NCBI RefSeq assembly: GCF_014200675.1
Contig: NZ_JACHCI010000029.1
Coordinates: forward strand, 1 to 60,897
Origin: Janthinobacterium saanense
Lineage (GTDB): Bacteria > Pseudomonadota > Gammaproteobacteria > Burkholderiales > Burkholderiaceae_D
Length of the DNA: 60,897 nt
Direction: 5' to 3'
The notes beneath the pieces are model-generated. The model did not search any database, was not told the origin of the DNA, and saw only the letters and a program-made list of their open reading frames with translations. A program made the translations under genes and the position numbers. Positions 1 to 9,486 of the stretch are shown here, in pieces; within the stretch, counting starts at the first letter, position 1; each line of letters starts with the position of its first letter.

Positions 1-92
1 CAAATCAACTTGCGCGATTCGCCGTAAAATGGTGCTTCGATGTGTAACCTATGTCTCCCGACAAAGTGTTACCCATGTCTCCCGACTAAACA
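1..92. mobile_element. Terminal end of an insertion sequence (IS21-like), rest outside the window
   Basis: Two 21-nt direct repeats at 42-62 and 66-86 differ at only two positions and share the core ATGTCTCCCGAC. On the minus strand the block begins TGTTTAGTCGGGAGACATG at base 92, so it would carry the TG...CA end typical of such elements. Multiple short repeats inside the terminus are what I remember of IS21-family ends; the family is inferred, since no transposase is visible. The junction at 92/93 falls inside a palindromic repeat found elsewhere in the window. Confidence 0.5.
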
Positions 93-127
93 CCCTGAGG
101 GTCCGACCCCAGCCTTTCGCTGGGGTT
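93..127 (-). repeat. Truncated copy 1 of the dispersed GGGGTCGGACCC palindrome
   Basis: On the minus strand this reads as a 5' flank close to that of copy 2 (19972-20016), then AAGGCTGGGGTCGGACCC and TCAGGG, where it stops at the IS end. The distal half of the palindrome is missing, as expected if the IS inserted into it. Confidence 0.6.
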
Positions 128-158
128 ACGAAAACGAAATTATTGCATACCGTCTCTG

Positions 159-1310
159 TTACACCTTGTTCAAATCGACAAGCGGCGGCGCCATCCTGGA
201 CCAGCGCCAGCAGCCCAGCGCCACGCAAGCAACCAGCAAGGCCAGCAGCCCCGCTACTTCATGGCGGATTTCATACAGCGACGCACCCAGCTGGTTCAAG
301 GCGATAAAGCCCTGGATGCCGGCCGTCGATGGCAGCAGCCAGCGCAGCCACTGCAGCACGATGGGCATCGATGAGACAGGCCAGGTCAGGCCGGCCAGGA
401 ACAAGATCGGCATCGAGGTGGCGATCATCAACTGCGTGCCCCGCTCTCGCGTGCGGAACAACATGCCCAGCAGCATGCCGAACGCCGCTACGGCGAGCGA
501 AAACAGTAGTAACAACAACAGCAAACCACCAAAATTGCCGCCACGCGGGTAATCCTGGAACCAGAATACGAAACCAAAGAAATAGCAGCAGTTCAGCAAA
601 GCCACGGAAGCAAACGCCAGCAGCATGCCAGCATAGCCGCCCACCGTGCGCGGCCCTGCCAGCGGAAAACGCTTGCGCTGATACCAGGTACCGAACAGCA
701 TGGTCATGCCGATCAGCAAGGTCTGCTGCACGATCAGGGTCGCCACGCCGGGCACGACATACGCGCCATAGCCTTCCGTGACGTTGAACAGGGGCACGGC
801 CTCAAAGACTATCGGCGAGCGCTGCTGGCCCGCCTGGATGGCCGATGGCGTGACCGCACCCAGGCGTTTGAGTTCGATGCCGGCCGACACCGTGCCCACC
901 ACTTCCGCCAAGCCGTTCAAGGCCGCCTTGTTCAGCATCAAGTACAAGCCATTGCCTGCCACTTGCGCGTGGGCGGCGCGGCCCGCCAGCACATCGGTCT
1001 GCAAGCCTTCGGGAATGATCAGCACACCCATCACCTGATTACTCCACAACAAATCCTGCGCCACAGGCAATTCGGGCGTGATGGCCACCACGTGCAAAGA
1101 CGGATGGGCCATGGCAAAACGGGTCAGCTGGCGCGACATGGCGCTGCGGTCCTGGTCCACCACAGCCACCGGCACGCGCTGGACGATTTCCTTGGCATAG
1201 GGCAGCGGATAAAAGAAGGAGTACAGCACGCCACCCACGAACAGCAGGGTCAACGCGCCCTTGTCCGTCAGCATGGCGCGCCAGGTGGCAAAAAAGGCTG
1301 TCCAGATCAT
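159..1310 (-). CDS. ABC-2 type permease (second of pair)
   Basis: The predicted 383-residue inner-membrane protein is the last gene of the efflux operon. It has an N-terminal membrane segment (about residues 18-36), a long periplasmic-type region resembling that of YhgE/YbhS/YbhR-like ABC-2 permeases (residues 40-180), and five or so hydrophobic segments in the C-terminal half. The start at 1310 is chosen because this ATG overlaps the upstream permease stop in an ATGA, implying translational coupling. The frame remains open upstream, but that would overlap the neighbour heavily. It probably pairs with the 1307-2485 product to export a small molecule through the HlyD and TolC partners. No ATPase gene accompanies it. 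Confidence 0.85.
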   Translation of the reverse strand: MIWTAFFATWRAMLTDKGALTLLFVGGVLYSFFYPLPYAKEIVQRVPVAVVDQDRSAMSRQLTRFAMAHPSLHVVAITPELPVAQDLLWSNQVMGVLIIPEGLQTDVLAGRAAHAQVAGNGLYLMLNKAALNGLAEVVGTVSAGIELKRLGAVTPSAIQAGQQRSPIVFEAVPLFNVTEGYGAYVVPGVATLIVQQTLLIGMTMLFGTWYQRKRFPLAGPRTVGGYAGMLLAFASVALLNCCYFFGFVFWFQDYPRGGNFGGLLLLLLLFSLAVAAFGMLLGMLFRTRERGTQLMIATSMPILFLAGLTWPVSSMPIVLQWLRWLLPSTAGIQGFIALNQLGASLYEIRHEVAGLLALLVACVALGCWRWSRMAPPLVDLNKV

Positions 1311-2485
1311 GTGCGTCCCCAGGCGGCGGGCAAGTTGGCGCGGCGGGCCAGCAGCAACAGACCCAAAGCGCCGCAGACTATGGCGAACGCAGCCAGTATC
1401 AGCATTTGCTGCAGACCATAGTGCCACGGCGCACCGGCCAGCCAGTATTTGCTTTGCAACTGCAGATAATGCGTGAGCGGCAAGGCTTCGGCCCAGGCGC
1501 GCGCTGGCGCCGGCATGGCCATCAGGGGAAAGGCCTGGCCAGCAAACGCGAAAGCCGGTGCCGTGATAAAGGCAGCGCCCGACAGCGACAATCTTAACGA
1601 CAAAGTCGCGGCAATCAGCAGCAAGGCCAGGGCGCAATAGGCTAGCACCAGCAAGAACATGCTCATGAGCAGCCCCACCAGACTGCCCGCCACGGCCCAG
1701 CCGCGCCCCAGGCTAAAGAACAGCAAGTACAGCAGCGCCAGCAAGGTGTAGGCCATCAAGGGGAAAACCAGCTTGGCGGCCACGGCGCGCAGCCAACTGC
1801 CCTTGGCGGAAATCAACCATTGCGGCACCGTGCCATCGCGCAACTCGCGGCCTATGGTGGTGACGACGGCGATCACGATAAAGATTTGCAGCATGGATGG
1901 CATCAGCGCCAGGGTCAAAAACGCTTCATAGCTGATGTTCTCGTTGTACAAGCTATTTAATTGCGTGCGTATCGGTTCGAACTGGGCCGCTGCCTGGATG
2001 GTGGAAACGCCCTGCTTGGCCCGCGCCGTCATCTCTATACCTGCCGACAAGGTGGTCGTCACCGTGCGCACATCGCGCGACAAGGCGCCCGCATGCGAGG
2101 AAAACTGCGCGTTGTACAGCCATTGCACGGTGGCTTGCCGGCCACCCAGCAATTGCTTTTCAAAATCACCGGGTATCACCAGGTAGCCAAATACGCTGCG
2201 CTCGCGCAGCAAATGCAAGGCTTGCCCGCTCGATGCCAGCTGCTCGTGTACCTCGATACCGGGCGAGGCGTCCAGCCAGCGCGTCAGCTGGCGCGACAGT
2301 GCGGAGTTATCCTTGTCGATCACGGCAATCGGCAAGTCGCGCGCGATGCCGGCGGAAAAGATCAGCCACAAGATACCGCACAGCAGCACGGGTATCCAGC
2401 TGAGCATGCCCAGATCCCAGAAGTCGGCACGCAGGCGTGCCCACTCCCGCGTGATCGCCCCTGGCTGCTGTGGTGTCTCAGGCAT
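1307..2485 (-). CDS. ABC-2 type permease (first of pair)
   Basis: The predicted 392-residue inner-membrane protein has the ABC-2/YbhR arrangement: one N-terminal membrane segment (about 30-50), a large extracytoplasmic domain, then several C-terminal hydrophobic segments between about 190 and 385. The N-terminal motif AVIDKDNSALSRQLTRW is paralleled in its neighbour by AVVDQDRSAMSRQLTRF, so the two permeases are diverged duplicates and likely form a heterodimer. It lies 6 nt after the HlyD gene and overlaps the next permease by 4 nt. The YbhFSR-type organisation would need an ATP-binding subunit, which is absent here. Confidence 0.85.
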   Translation of the reverse strand: MPETPQQPGAITREWARLRADFWDLGMLSWIPVLLCGILWLIFSAGIARDLPIAVIDKDNSALSRQLTRWLDASPGIEVHEQLASSGQALHLLRERSVFGYLVIPGDFEKQLLGGRQATVQWLYNAQFSSHAGALSRDVRTVTTTLSAGIEMTARAKQGVSTIQAAAQFEPIRTQLNSLYNENISYEAFLTLALMPSMLQIFIVIAVVTTIGRELRDGTVPQWLISAKGSWLRAVAAKLVFPLMAYTLLALLYLLFFSLGRGWAVAGSLVGLLMSMFLLVLAYCALALLLIAATLSLRLSLSGAAFITAPAFAFAGQAFPLMAMPAPARAWAEALPLTHYLQLQSKYWLAGAPWHYGLQQMLILAAFAIVCGALGLLLLARRANLPAAWGRT

Positions 2486-2491
2486 GGGGTA

Positions 2492-3469
2492 TCAGAGCGG
2501 CGGAAACACAACCGACATGCCGGGGCGCAAACCATCGACCTTGATGGCCGGGCGCAAGCGGATTTCAAACGTGCGCAAGTCGGTGCCGCCCGGACGCGCC
2601 GCGCGCCAGGTGGCAAAGTCGGGCATCACGGCCACCGAACTGACCTTGAAACTCAGTTGCTGTTTTAATGCCGGCACATTGGCCGTGTGCGTGCTGCCCA
2701 TGGTAAACGCGCTCATTTCATCCTCGCGCACCTGCAGCACGACCCAGGCATCATCGAGGTTGACCAGGGTAATCACGGGGAAACCCTGCGGCGCCAGCTC
2801 GCCCGGCTGTATCTGGATCTTGCTGACCTGGCCCGTGACGGGCGCGGCAATCTTCGTTTCCGACAAGGCGATCTGCGCTTCCGTCAGCACGGCACCCACC
2901 TGGCGCGCCTGGGCGGCGGCGGCCGTCCTGTCTTCCGGACGGGCGCCCTTGTTGGCCATATCGTACTGGGCGCGGGCCGCCTGGGCCAGCTGATCGGCCG
3001 CCTGCCATTGCGCCTGTGCCTCGTCGCGTTTCTGGCGCGCAATCACGCCTTCAAGAAACATATTATTGACCCTTTCATAGGTCGTCCTGGCAATGACCGC
3101 ACCCGTCTGCGCGCGTTCCCAGTTGGCTTTCGCGGCGCGGATTTCCTCGGGGCGGGCGCCCGCTTCGGCCTTTTTGGCCACCGCGTCGGCTGCCTGTGAG
3201 GCGGCGGTAGCCTGGACGATCTTGGCGTCCACTTCAGGGCTGGTCAGCTGGAACAGCAGCTGCCCTTTCGGCACTGTCTGGCCGAGCTTGACGTAGAGTT
3301 CGCCCACCCGGCCCGGCACTTTCGACGAGACATTGACTTCCTGCGCATCCATCTGGCCCTGCAAGGGCAGCCGCTGTGGCTGAAAAGCCTGGTACAAGCC
3401 CCAGCCCACGAAAGCCAGCACAACAATGCCTGTAATGAGCAACAAAGGTTTTTTAGAGGATGTACTCAT
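2492..3469 (-). CDS. HlyD-family periplasmic adaptor
   Basis: The 325-residue membrane-fusion protein has one N-terminal anchor (about residues 9-27), a lipoyl/barrel half starting with MDAQEVNVSSKVPGRV, a coiled-coil hairpin rich in Ala, Gln, Lys and Glu (about 80-190), and the returning barrel half (IAAPVTGQVSKIQIQPGELA). It bridges the inner-membrane permeases to the TolC-like protein. The start ATG overlaps the stop of the upstream TolC-like gene by 4 nt. It resembles YbhG/YhiI adaptors rather than RND adaptors. Confidence 0.9.
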   Translation of the reverse strand: MSTSSKKPLLLITGIVVLAFVGWGLYQAFQPQRLPLQGQMDAQEVNVSSKVPGRVGELYVKLGQTVPKGQLLFQLTSPEVDAKIVQATAASQAADAVAKKAEAGARPEEIRAAKANWERAQTGAVIARTTYERVNNMFLEGVIARQKRDEAQAQWQAADQLAQAARAQYDMANKGARPEDRTAAAAQARQVGAVLTEAQIALSETKIAAPVTGQVSKIQIQPGELAPQGFPVITLVNLDDAWVVLQVREDEMSAFTMGSTHTANVPALKQQLSFKVSSVAVMPDFATWRAARPGGTDLRTFEIRLRPAIKVDGLRPGMSVVFPPL

Positions 3470-4881
3470 GGCGTGCTGTCCAGTGGTAATTGAATATCGG
3501 CCGCTGCCGCCAGGCTGCCCAGGCGTTGCGTCTCGCCCGTGGCTTCCAGCAGTTGCGCCAGGCCCATCACATAGTTGTAAGCCGTTTGCGCGCGCTGGGT
3601 CTCGATCCTGGCCAGGTTCAAACGCGCATCGATCACTTCCAGCGACGTCACCTGCCCTTGCTTGAAAGCCACCGATTGCAAACGGATATTTTCACGCGCC
3701 AGTTCCACCGACGAGGCCGTGGACAAGAACTGAATGCGCGCATTTTCCAGCGCGCGCCAGTTCTTTTCGATCAGGGTGGGAATATCGCGCTCGGCCTGGC
3801 GCGCCGTCACTTCCACCCTCTCCTGGTCCAGCTTGGCGGCCGAGATCATCTTGCCGGTGTTGATGCGGTGCACCAGCGGCACCGCCACCACCACACCGAC
3901 CGCCCAGTTCGAGCGCACCAGTTTTTCGCTACCCCGGTTCAGGTTGTAGTTACCAACGGCAAATACGGTGGGGCTGTATTCCTTGCCATGCAGACGCAAA
4001 GCCTGTTCCGTCTGGAAACGCTTGCTATCGATCTTTTTCCAGGCCGCATTCTCGCGCATGCCCGTGCTGATAAACGATTGCAAGGTACCCACTGGCAAGC
4101 TGTTCACGAACAGCGGCGTGCCAGGCCGCACTTGCACGCGTGCATCGAGCAAACGGTCGAGTGCCACCTGGGCCACTTCTTCATCGCTGCGTGCCTGGGC
4201 CTCATCGCTGCGGGCGCCGTCCAGCGCCACATCGGCGCGCAAGCGTTCGGCGCGCGAAATCAGACCGCCCTTTTCCAGCTTGGCCGCGTCGCGCTGGTGT
4301 TCCGTCACACCGGCCGTCACCTCGGCCCGCACGGCCACCACGCGCTTGGCCAGCAATAACTGGAAATAGCGCTGCGCCACCAGGGTAGCGAGCTTTTCTT
4401 CCGCCTCGATGCGTTCGGCTTCCGCTTCCCTGGTCATGCCGGACGCCAGGCCTTTCACGGCGTCGAGCCGCCCGCCCGTGTAGACGGGCCACATGCCGAC
4501 CAGGCCGAAGGAGGTCAGGTTGGTGACCACTTCGCGGTTCAGGGAATTGGGTATCTCGGGAATCGGCAAGCCCGGCAGCGCCGACTCGATGCCGCCGGCC
4601 ACGCCTGACAAACGGCTGGTATCGATATTCAAGTCGGTCGACAGGCGGCCGCGAAACGCCGTCAAGTCGACGGAAGGACCATCGATATTCGACAGCGCTT
4701 CCGCCTTCAGGGTCTTGGCGCGCACATCGAGCACCGCGCCCTGCACCTGACCTGAAGCGGAGGCCGCCTGCTGCAGCGCTTCATTAAAGGTCAGCGGCAT
4801 GCCGGCCTGGGCCTGCCCTTGTGCGACGGCAGGCAACACTAGAGTCAGCAGCAATATGATTGCGCGTGGCGCTACATCCAT
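3466..4881 (-). CDS. TolC-family outer-membrane efflux protein
   Basis: The 471-residue protein starts with a signal peptide (hydrophobic run ILLLTLVLPAVAQGQAQA) and then shows two related helical halves typical of the OEP family, with long Ala/Glu/Arg-rich helices around 150-230 and 355-430. It is the first gene of the operon TolC-HlyD-permease-permease and should form the outer-membrane channel. There is no regulator immediately upstream; the gene is divergent from the chitosanase at 5144. Confidence 0.88.
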   Translation of the reverse strand: MDVAPRAIILLLTLVLPAVAQGQAQAGMPLTFNEALQQAASASGQVQGAVLDVRAKTLKAEALSNIDGPSVDLTAFRGRLSTDLNIDTSRLSGVAGGIESALPGLPIPEIPNSLNREVVTNLTSFGLVGMWPVYTGGRLDAVKGLASGMTREAEAERIEAEEKLATLVAQRYFQLLLAKRVVAVRAEVTAGVTEHQRDAAKLEKGGLISRAERLRADVALDGARSDEAQARSDEEVAQVALDRLLDARVQVRPGTPLFVNSLPVGTLQSFISTGMRENAAWKKIDSKRFQTEQALRLHGKEYSPTVFAVGNYNLNRGSEKLVRSNWAVGVVVAVPLVHRINTGKMISAAKLDQERVEVTARQAERDIPTLIEKNWRALENARIQFLSTASSVELARENIRLQSVAFKQGQVTSLEVIDARLNLARIETQRAQTAYNYVMGLAQLLEATGETQRLGSLAAAADIQLPLDSTP

Positions 4882-5143
4882 GGGGTGTCCTGTCTATACA
4901 TGAGGGGAAAGCACGGCAGACCTGTTGCACTTTCGCAATGGCAATTATAGCCACGGATATCCGCGGCGGCCTGCACTGTTGGAATGCGGACACACGCGTC
5001 ACGGCTGCGCTGAAGCTGAAGAAAAATTCTTTTGGGAAATTGTTTCCTATGATATTAAAATCGGCAATGGCGTACCAAAACGAGCGCAGGCCAAGCTTAG
5101 CTGGCAAAACGAGACGCCACTCAACCACCATAGGGTATTGATC

Positions 5144-6025
5144 ATGCAAAAATTCGCAGCACATCCTGGCCTGCCCCGTGCAGCCGTATTACTTGCCATA
5201 ATGACATTAAGCGCTTGCGGCGGCGGAGAACAGCCCGGCGGCGATGCCGGCAATGTCTTGATTTCCAGCACAGTCGCGAGCCAGACAGATGCAAACGCCG
5301 CTGCGGCGGACGGCTTGAGCGCGCCGGCAAAAAAAGAAATCGCCATGCAACTGGTCTCGAGTTCAGAAAATTCCTCGCTGGACTGGAAGGCCCAATACGC
5401 CTATATCGAAGACATCGGCGATGGCCGGGGTTATACGGGCGGCATCATCGGCTTTACCTCGGGCACCAGCGACATGCTGGAACTGGTCACGGCTTATGAC
5501 AAGATCAAGCCGGGCAATCTGCTGAGTCCATATCTGCCGGCATTGCGCAAGGTCAATGGCAGTGCATCGCATGCGGGACTCGATCCGAATTTCGTCAGCG
5601 ATTGGCAGAAGGCGGCCCAAGACCCGGTGTTCCAGCAAAGCCAGAACACCCTGCGCGACAATGAATACTTCAATCCGGCCGTCAGCCTGGCCAAGCAGGA
5701 TGGCTTGCGCACCCTGGGCCAATTCATTTATTACGACGCCATCGTCATGCATGGCCCCGGTGCCGATAGCCAGAGTAATAGTTTCCAGGGCATCCGCGCC
5801 CAGGCCCAGTTGAAAGCATTGCCGCCATCCAGGGGAGGCAATGAAACAGCCTATCTGAACGCCTTCCTCGACGTGCGGCGCGCACTGATGCAAAGCGAAC
5901 CTGACCATGCTGGCAACCTCGACCGCCTCGATACCCAGCAGCGGCTGTTCCTGCAAAACGGCAACCTGGACTTGAATACGCCGCTGAACTGGAAGGTCAA
6001 CGGCGATTCCTACCAGATCCGCTAA
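5144..6025 (+). CDS. csn: Chitosanase, glycoside hydrolase family 46, lipoprotein
   Basis: The 293-residue product hydrolyses beta-1,4 bonds of chitosan if it behaves as its family does. A lipobox LSAC (residues 22-25) follows a hydrophobic signal, so the mature enzyme is likely lipid-anchored; the residue after Cys is Gly, consistent with outer-membrane sorting. The GH46 signature is clear: IEDIGDGRGYTGGIIGFTSG. By analogy with the Streptomyces N174 enzyme, the catalytic pair should be Glu75 (in SSENSS) and Asp93 (in GDG), with the same 18-residue spacing. The start is set by the signal peptide; the ribosome-binding site is weak. A linker of about 35 residues separates the lipid anchor from the catalytic domain. 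Confidence 0.92.
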   Translation: MQKFAAHPGLPRAAVLLAIMTLSACGGGEQPGGDAGNVLISSTVASQTDANAAAADGLSAPAKKEIAMQLVSSSENSSLDWKAQYAYIEDIGDGRGYTGGIIGFTSGTSDMLELVTAYDKIKPGNLLSPYLPALRKVNGSASHAGLDPNFVSDWQKAAQDPVFQQSQNTLRDNEYFNPAVSLAKQDGLRTLGQFIYYDAIVMHGPGADSQSNSFQGIRAQAQLKALPPSRGGNETAYLNAFLDVRRALMQSEPDHAGNLDRLDTQQRLFLQNGNLDLNTPLNWKVNGDSYQIR

Positions 6026-6040
6026 GCAGTCTGGCCGGCG

Positions 6041-7696
6041 TCAGCCTTTCTTGCCGCCGGCTTTCACTGCCTTCGCTGGCTTGGCTTTCGCCGGCTTGGC
6101 AGCCACCTTGCCCCCCTTCTCCTTCTCGAACACGGCAAAAAATTCCGAGGCCATGCCACGGATGGCGCGGCCGATATTGGCGTAATCGTATTCGTTCAGG
6201 TTGGCCAGCGACACCCTGCCCGACGGGTGGGTCGTGCCAAAACCTTTGCCCGGCAGCAGGATCACGCCCGTTTCTTCGGCCAGGCGGAACAGCGCCTCGT
6301 TCGGTTTCAGCTTTTTCAGCAGCCACTGCGAGAATTCCACGCCATGCATTTGTGCAGACAAGGATTCCATGTCCAGCAAATGGTAGTAGCGCACCGAATT
6401 GACGTCATGCACCATCGGCAAGCCCAGTTCACGGTATAGCGCTTCCTTGCGGCGCAGCACGATACGCTGCATGGACTGCTTGTATTTCTGCTCTTCATCC
6501 ATCAGCGAAAACAGCGAGAACAAGGTCATCTGCGCCTGCACGGGCGTGGACAGGCCGGCCGTGTGGTTCAGCGCCACGGTGCGGCTGTCGGCCACCAGGC
6601 GGTCGATGAACTTGAGCTTGCGCGGCTCGGTGGTGATCGAGTGGTAGCGCGCATCGAGCTGCTTGCGCACGGTTTCCGGCAGCTTGGCGATCTTGTCGTC
6701 GAGCACGTTGGTTTCATGCGTGGCCACCACGCCCATGCGCCAGCCGGTCGCGCCGAAATATTTCGAGAAGGAATACACGAGGATGGTGTTGTACGGACAC
6801 ATGGCAAACAGCGACACGAAGTTGTCGGCAAAGGTGCCATACACGTCATCGGTCAAAATGATCAGGTCCGGGCGCTGCTTGACGATGCCGGCGATATAGT
6901 CCAGCGTTTCATCGTCGATCTTGACGGACGGCGGATTGCTGGGGTTGACCAGGAAGAAAGCCTTGACCTTGGGGTCGAGCAGCTTGTCCAGTTCCTTGCG
7001 CGTGAATTGCCAGTTGTTCGATTGCGGCGCATCAATATAAACAGTGTTGAGCTTGTAGTCGTTCAACTGCGGAATCTCGATATACGGCGTAAAGATGGGC
7101 ATGCCCAGCGCGATCGTATCGCCTTCCTGGATGATATGGTTCGATTTCAGGCTGGCAAACAGATAGGTCATGGCGGCCGTGCCCCCTTCGACGGCGTACA
7201 TGTCGAAGTGACCCACGAAAGGATGGTCGCCCACCATTTCGCGGTGGATATACTGGCCGACGATTTTCTCTGACAATCGCAGCATGCGGTCGGGCACGGG
7301 ATAGTTACAACCCAGTATCGCTTCGCACATTTCGTAGATAAAATCGCCGGCGCTCAAGCCCAGCTGGTCACGCACATAGGACACGGCCGCCTCGATGAAA
7401 TGCACGCCCGGCGTGCCTGCATGCTGGCGCACGAAAATCTCGAAGCGCGCCTCGATGCCCTCACGCGTGGGGAAGCCGCCCACGTCTTCCATGTAGACGT
7501 AGGAACGTTCGGCTTCCGTCATGGCGAACTGGCCGAACTGGAAAAAGCCGTGGCGCGGTGTGGTCGCCAGGAAATTCGGGTTGCCGCGACCTGCATTGAG
7601 CATCAGCCGGTTGCTTTGCTGGGCCGTCTGTATCAGCGCATCCTTCAATTCAAATGGGCTCAACAGGGCAAGTTTGGCTGGGTTACTGAAATCCAT
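6041..7696 (-). CDS. aspD: Aspartate 4-decarboxylase (bifunctional aspartate aminotransferase)
   Basis: The 551-residue fold-type I PLP enzyme is predicted to convert L-aspartate to L-alanine plus CO2. Features include NAGRGNPNF (34-42), NPSNPP (251-256), DDVYG (283-287) and the PLP lysine in SFSKYFGATGWRMG (Lys312). The length and the extra N-terminal region distinguish it from ordinary ~400-residue aminotransferases and match AspD. A Lys/Ala-rich C-terminal tail (KPAKAVKAGGKKG) is an add-on. It lies 63 nt downstream of two AspT-type antiporter genes, which supports the decarboxylase assignment: aspartate in, alanine out, proton consumed inside. Confidence 0.92.
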   Translation of the reverse strand: MDFSNPAKLALLSPFELKDALIQTAQQSNRLMLNAGRGNPNFLATTPRHGFFQFGQFAMTEAERSYVYMEDVGGFPTREGIEARFEIFVRQHAGTPGVHFIEAAVSYVRDQLGLSAGDFIYEMCEAILGCNYPVPDRMLRLSEKIVGQYIHREMVGDHPFVGHFDMYAVEGGTAAMTYLFASLKSNHIIQEGDTIALGMPIFTPYIEIPQLNDYKLNTVYIDAPQSNNWQFTRKELDKLLDPKVKAFFLVNPSNPPSVKIDDETLDYIAGIVKQRPDLIILTDDVYGTFADNFVSLFAMCPYNTILVYSFSKYFGATGWRMGVVATHETNVLDDKIAKLPETVRKQLDARYHSITTEPRKLKFIDRLVADSRTVALNHTAGLSTPVQAQMTLFSLFSLMDEEQKYKQSMQRIVLRRKEALYRELGLPMVHDVNSVRYYHLLDMESLSAQMHGVEFSQWLLKKLKPNEALFRLAEETGVILLPGKGFGTTHPSGRVSLANLNEYDYANIGRAIRGMASEFFAVFEKEKGGKVAAKPAKAKPAKAVKAGGKKG

Positions 7697-7759
7697 GGAA
7701 ACAACTCCTTATCAACATCGTTGGTGAACGCTCCCGGAGGGAGGCGGGATAGAGCAAAC

Positions 7760-9448
7760 TCAGACAAAGGCCACCACGAGCGGGCCCAGCAAGGTAAGGA
7801 AAACATTGGCCAGCGCATAGGTAATGGCGAAGGGCACGGTGGGAATCGAGTTTTGCGCCGCGTTCAATACCTCACCAAAGGCCGGATTGGCGCTGCGCGA
7901 ACCGGACAAGGCACCCGCGAAGATGGCCACGTTGTCGTAGCGCAAAATGTAGCGGCCGATCAGCATGGTCAAGATCATCGGCAAGATGGTCACCACCACG
8001 CCCACGCCAAACAGGGTCAGGCCGTGTTCGCGCACGGTTTGCACGGCTTGCAGACCGGAAGTGAGGCCCACCACGGCAACAAAACCGGCCAGGCCCAGGT
8101 CTTTCAGTATCTGCACGGCGCCATTCGGCATCCAGCCAAAACTCTGGCGCTTGGCGCGGAACCAGCCGAAGACCAGGCCAGACAGCAGCACGCCGCCGCC
8201 ACTGCCCAAGGTCAGCGGTATCGAGCCGATACGGGCAACCAGCAAGCCCAGCAGCAAACCGACGACCAGGCCGGCGCCCATGTAGACGAAGTCCGTCTTG
8301 GCGCTGGGCACGATCATATAGCCGACTTCGGCCGCCACCCGCTTGACGTCTTGCTCGGCGCCATAAATCGTCACCACGTCACCCGTCTGCACCACGGTGT
8401 CTGGCTGGAGCGGCAATACTTTCCCCATACGGCTCAGTTGCACGACAAAAATGCCGTGACGCACGCCAGGCGCCGTGCCGCTGCGAATTTCGCCCACCGT
8501 CTTGTTGTGATAAGCCTTGTTGGTCAGCACCATCTCGCGCCGCTGCATCACCAGCTCCATGCCTTCCTCGGCATGCACTTCGCGGCCCAGTTGCGAAGAC
8601 ACGCTGAGCATGGCTTCGCGCCGGCCCACCAGCAGCACGATATCGTCGGCCGCCAGCACCAGGTCGGGACTCACATCGATGATCTGCCCGTTGCGCTTGA
8701 CTCTTTCTATCGTGATCGCTGCCGCAGGGTTGGCGCTTTCAATCTCGCTGACCGTACGGCCCGCGCCGCCACCGACCAAATAGATACGGCCTATCAAATC
8801 AGGCGCGGCCGGCGTCTGGCCCGGCCCCAGCACTTGCACGCCCGCTTGCAGCGCCGTTTCCGCCTTGATCGCATCTTCGCGTATGCTGCGCCCCATCAGT
8901 TTAGGCAGGATATTCATGCACACGATGATGGCGCCAAACGAACCGAAGACATAGGTGACGGCATAACCGACCGCCACATTGCCTTGCAGGCGAGCCACTT
9001 CATCGGCCGCCAGGCCCAGCTTGGCAATCGCGTCGCCGGCCGTGCCGATGATGGCCGACTGCGTCAAGCCGCCCGCCGCCACGCCGGCCGCCAGGCCCTT
9101 GTCTAGGCCAAAAATCTTTGCCATGATGACCACCGTCAACAGGGCAGTCACCGCCAGCACCACCGCCAGGACGATTTCGCGCACCGACTGGCGGCCCAGG
9201 GAATTGAAGAACTGCGGCCCGCTTTCATAACCGACCGCGTAGATAAATAGCGCAAACAGCACCGATTTGACGCCAGGGTCGATCTCCACGCCCACCTGGC
9301 TGATCAGCACGGCCACCAGCAGGGAACCGGCGACACCGCCCAGCTGGAACTTACCGAATTGAATCTTGCCGATGTAATAACCCACCGCCAGCGACAGAAA
9401 CAAGGCAATTTCAGGCGACTTCTTGAATAGTTCGTGCAGCCAATCCAT
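7760..9448 (-). CDS. aspT: Aspartate:alanine antiporter AspT (paralogue 1)
   Basis: The 562-residue inner-membrane protein has the AspT/YidE layout: an N-terminal membrane block (WLHELFKKSPEIALFLSLAVGYYIGK...), a central soluble part with two TrkA-C-like domains (about residues 200-375), and a second membrane block to the C-terminus. It should exchange external aspartate for internal alanine, building proton-motive force with AspD. The start at 9448 is chosen by an AAGGTGG ribosome-binding site and homology of the first membrane helix with its neighbour; the frame is open for 64 more codons upstream. Confidence 0.88.
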   Translation of the reverse strand: MDWLHELFKKSPEIALFLSLAVGYYIGKIQFGKFQLGGVAGSLLVAVLISQVGVEIDPGVKSVLFALFIYAVGYESGPQFFNSLGRQSVREIVLAVVLAVTALLTVVIMAKIFGLDKGLAAGVAAGGLTQSAIIGTAGDAIAKLGLAADEVARLQGNVAVGYAVTYVFGSFGAIIVCMNILPKLMGRSIREDAIKAETALQAGVQVLGPGQTPAAPDLIGRIYLVGGGAGRTVSEIESANPAAAITIERVKRNGQIIDVSPDLVLAADDIVLLVGRREAMLSVSSQLGREVHAEEGMELVMQRREMVLTNKAYHNKTVGEIRSGTAPGVRHGIFVVQLSRMGKVLPLQPDTVVQTGDVVTIYGAEQDVKRVAAEVGYMIVPSAKTDFVYMGAGLVVGLLLGLLVARIGSIPLTLGSGGGVLLSGLVFGWFRAKRQSFGWMPNGAVQILKDLGLAGFVAVVGLTSGLQAVQTVREHGLTLFGVGVVVTILPMILTMLIGRYILRYDNVAIFAGALSGSRSANPAFGEVLNAAQNSIPTVPFAITYALANVFLTLLGPLVVAFV

Positions 9449-9486
9449 GCCAACCACCTTTCGTTTTAAAAAACTCTTTGATCCAG

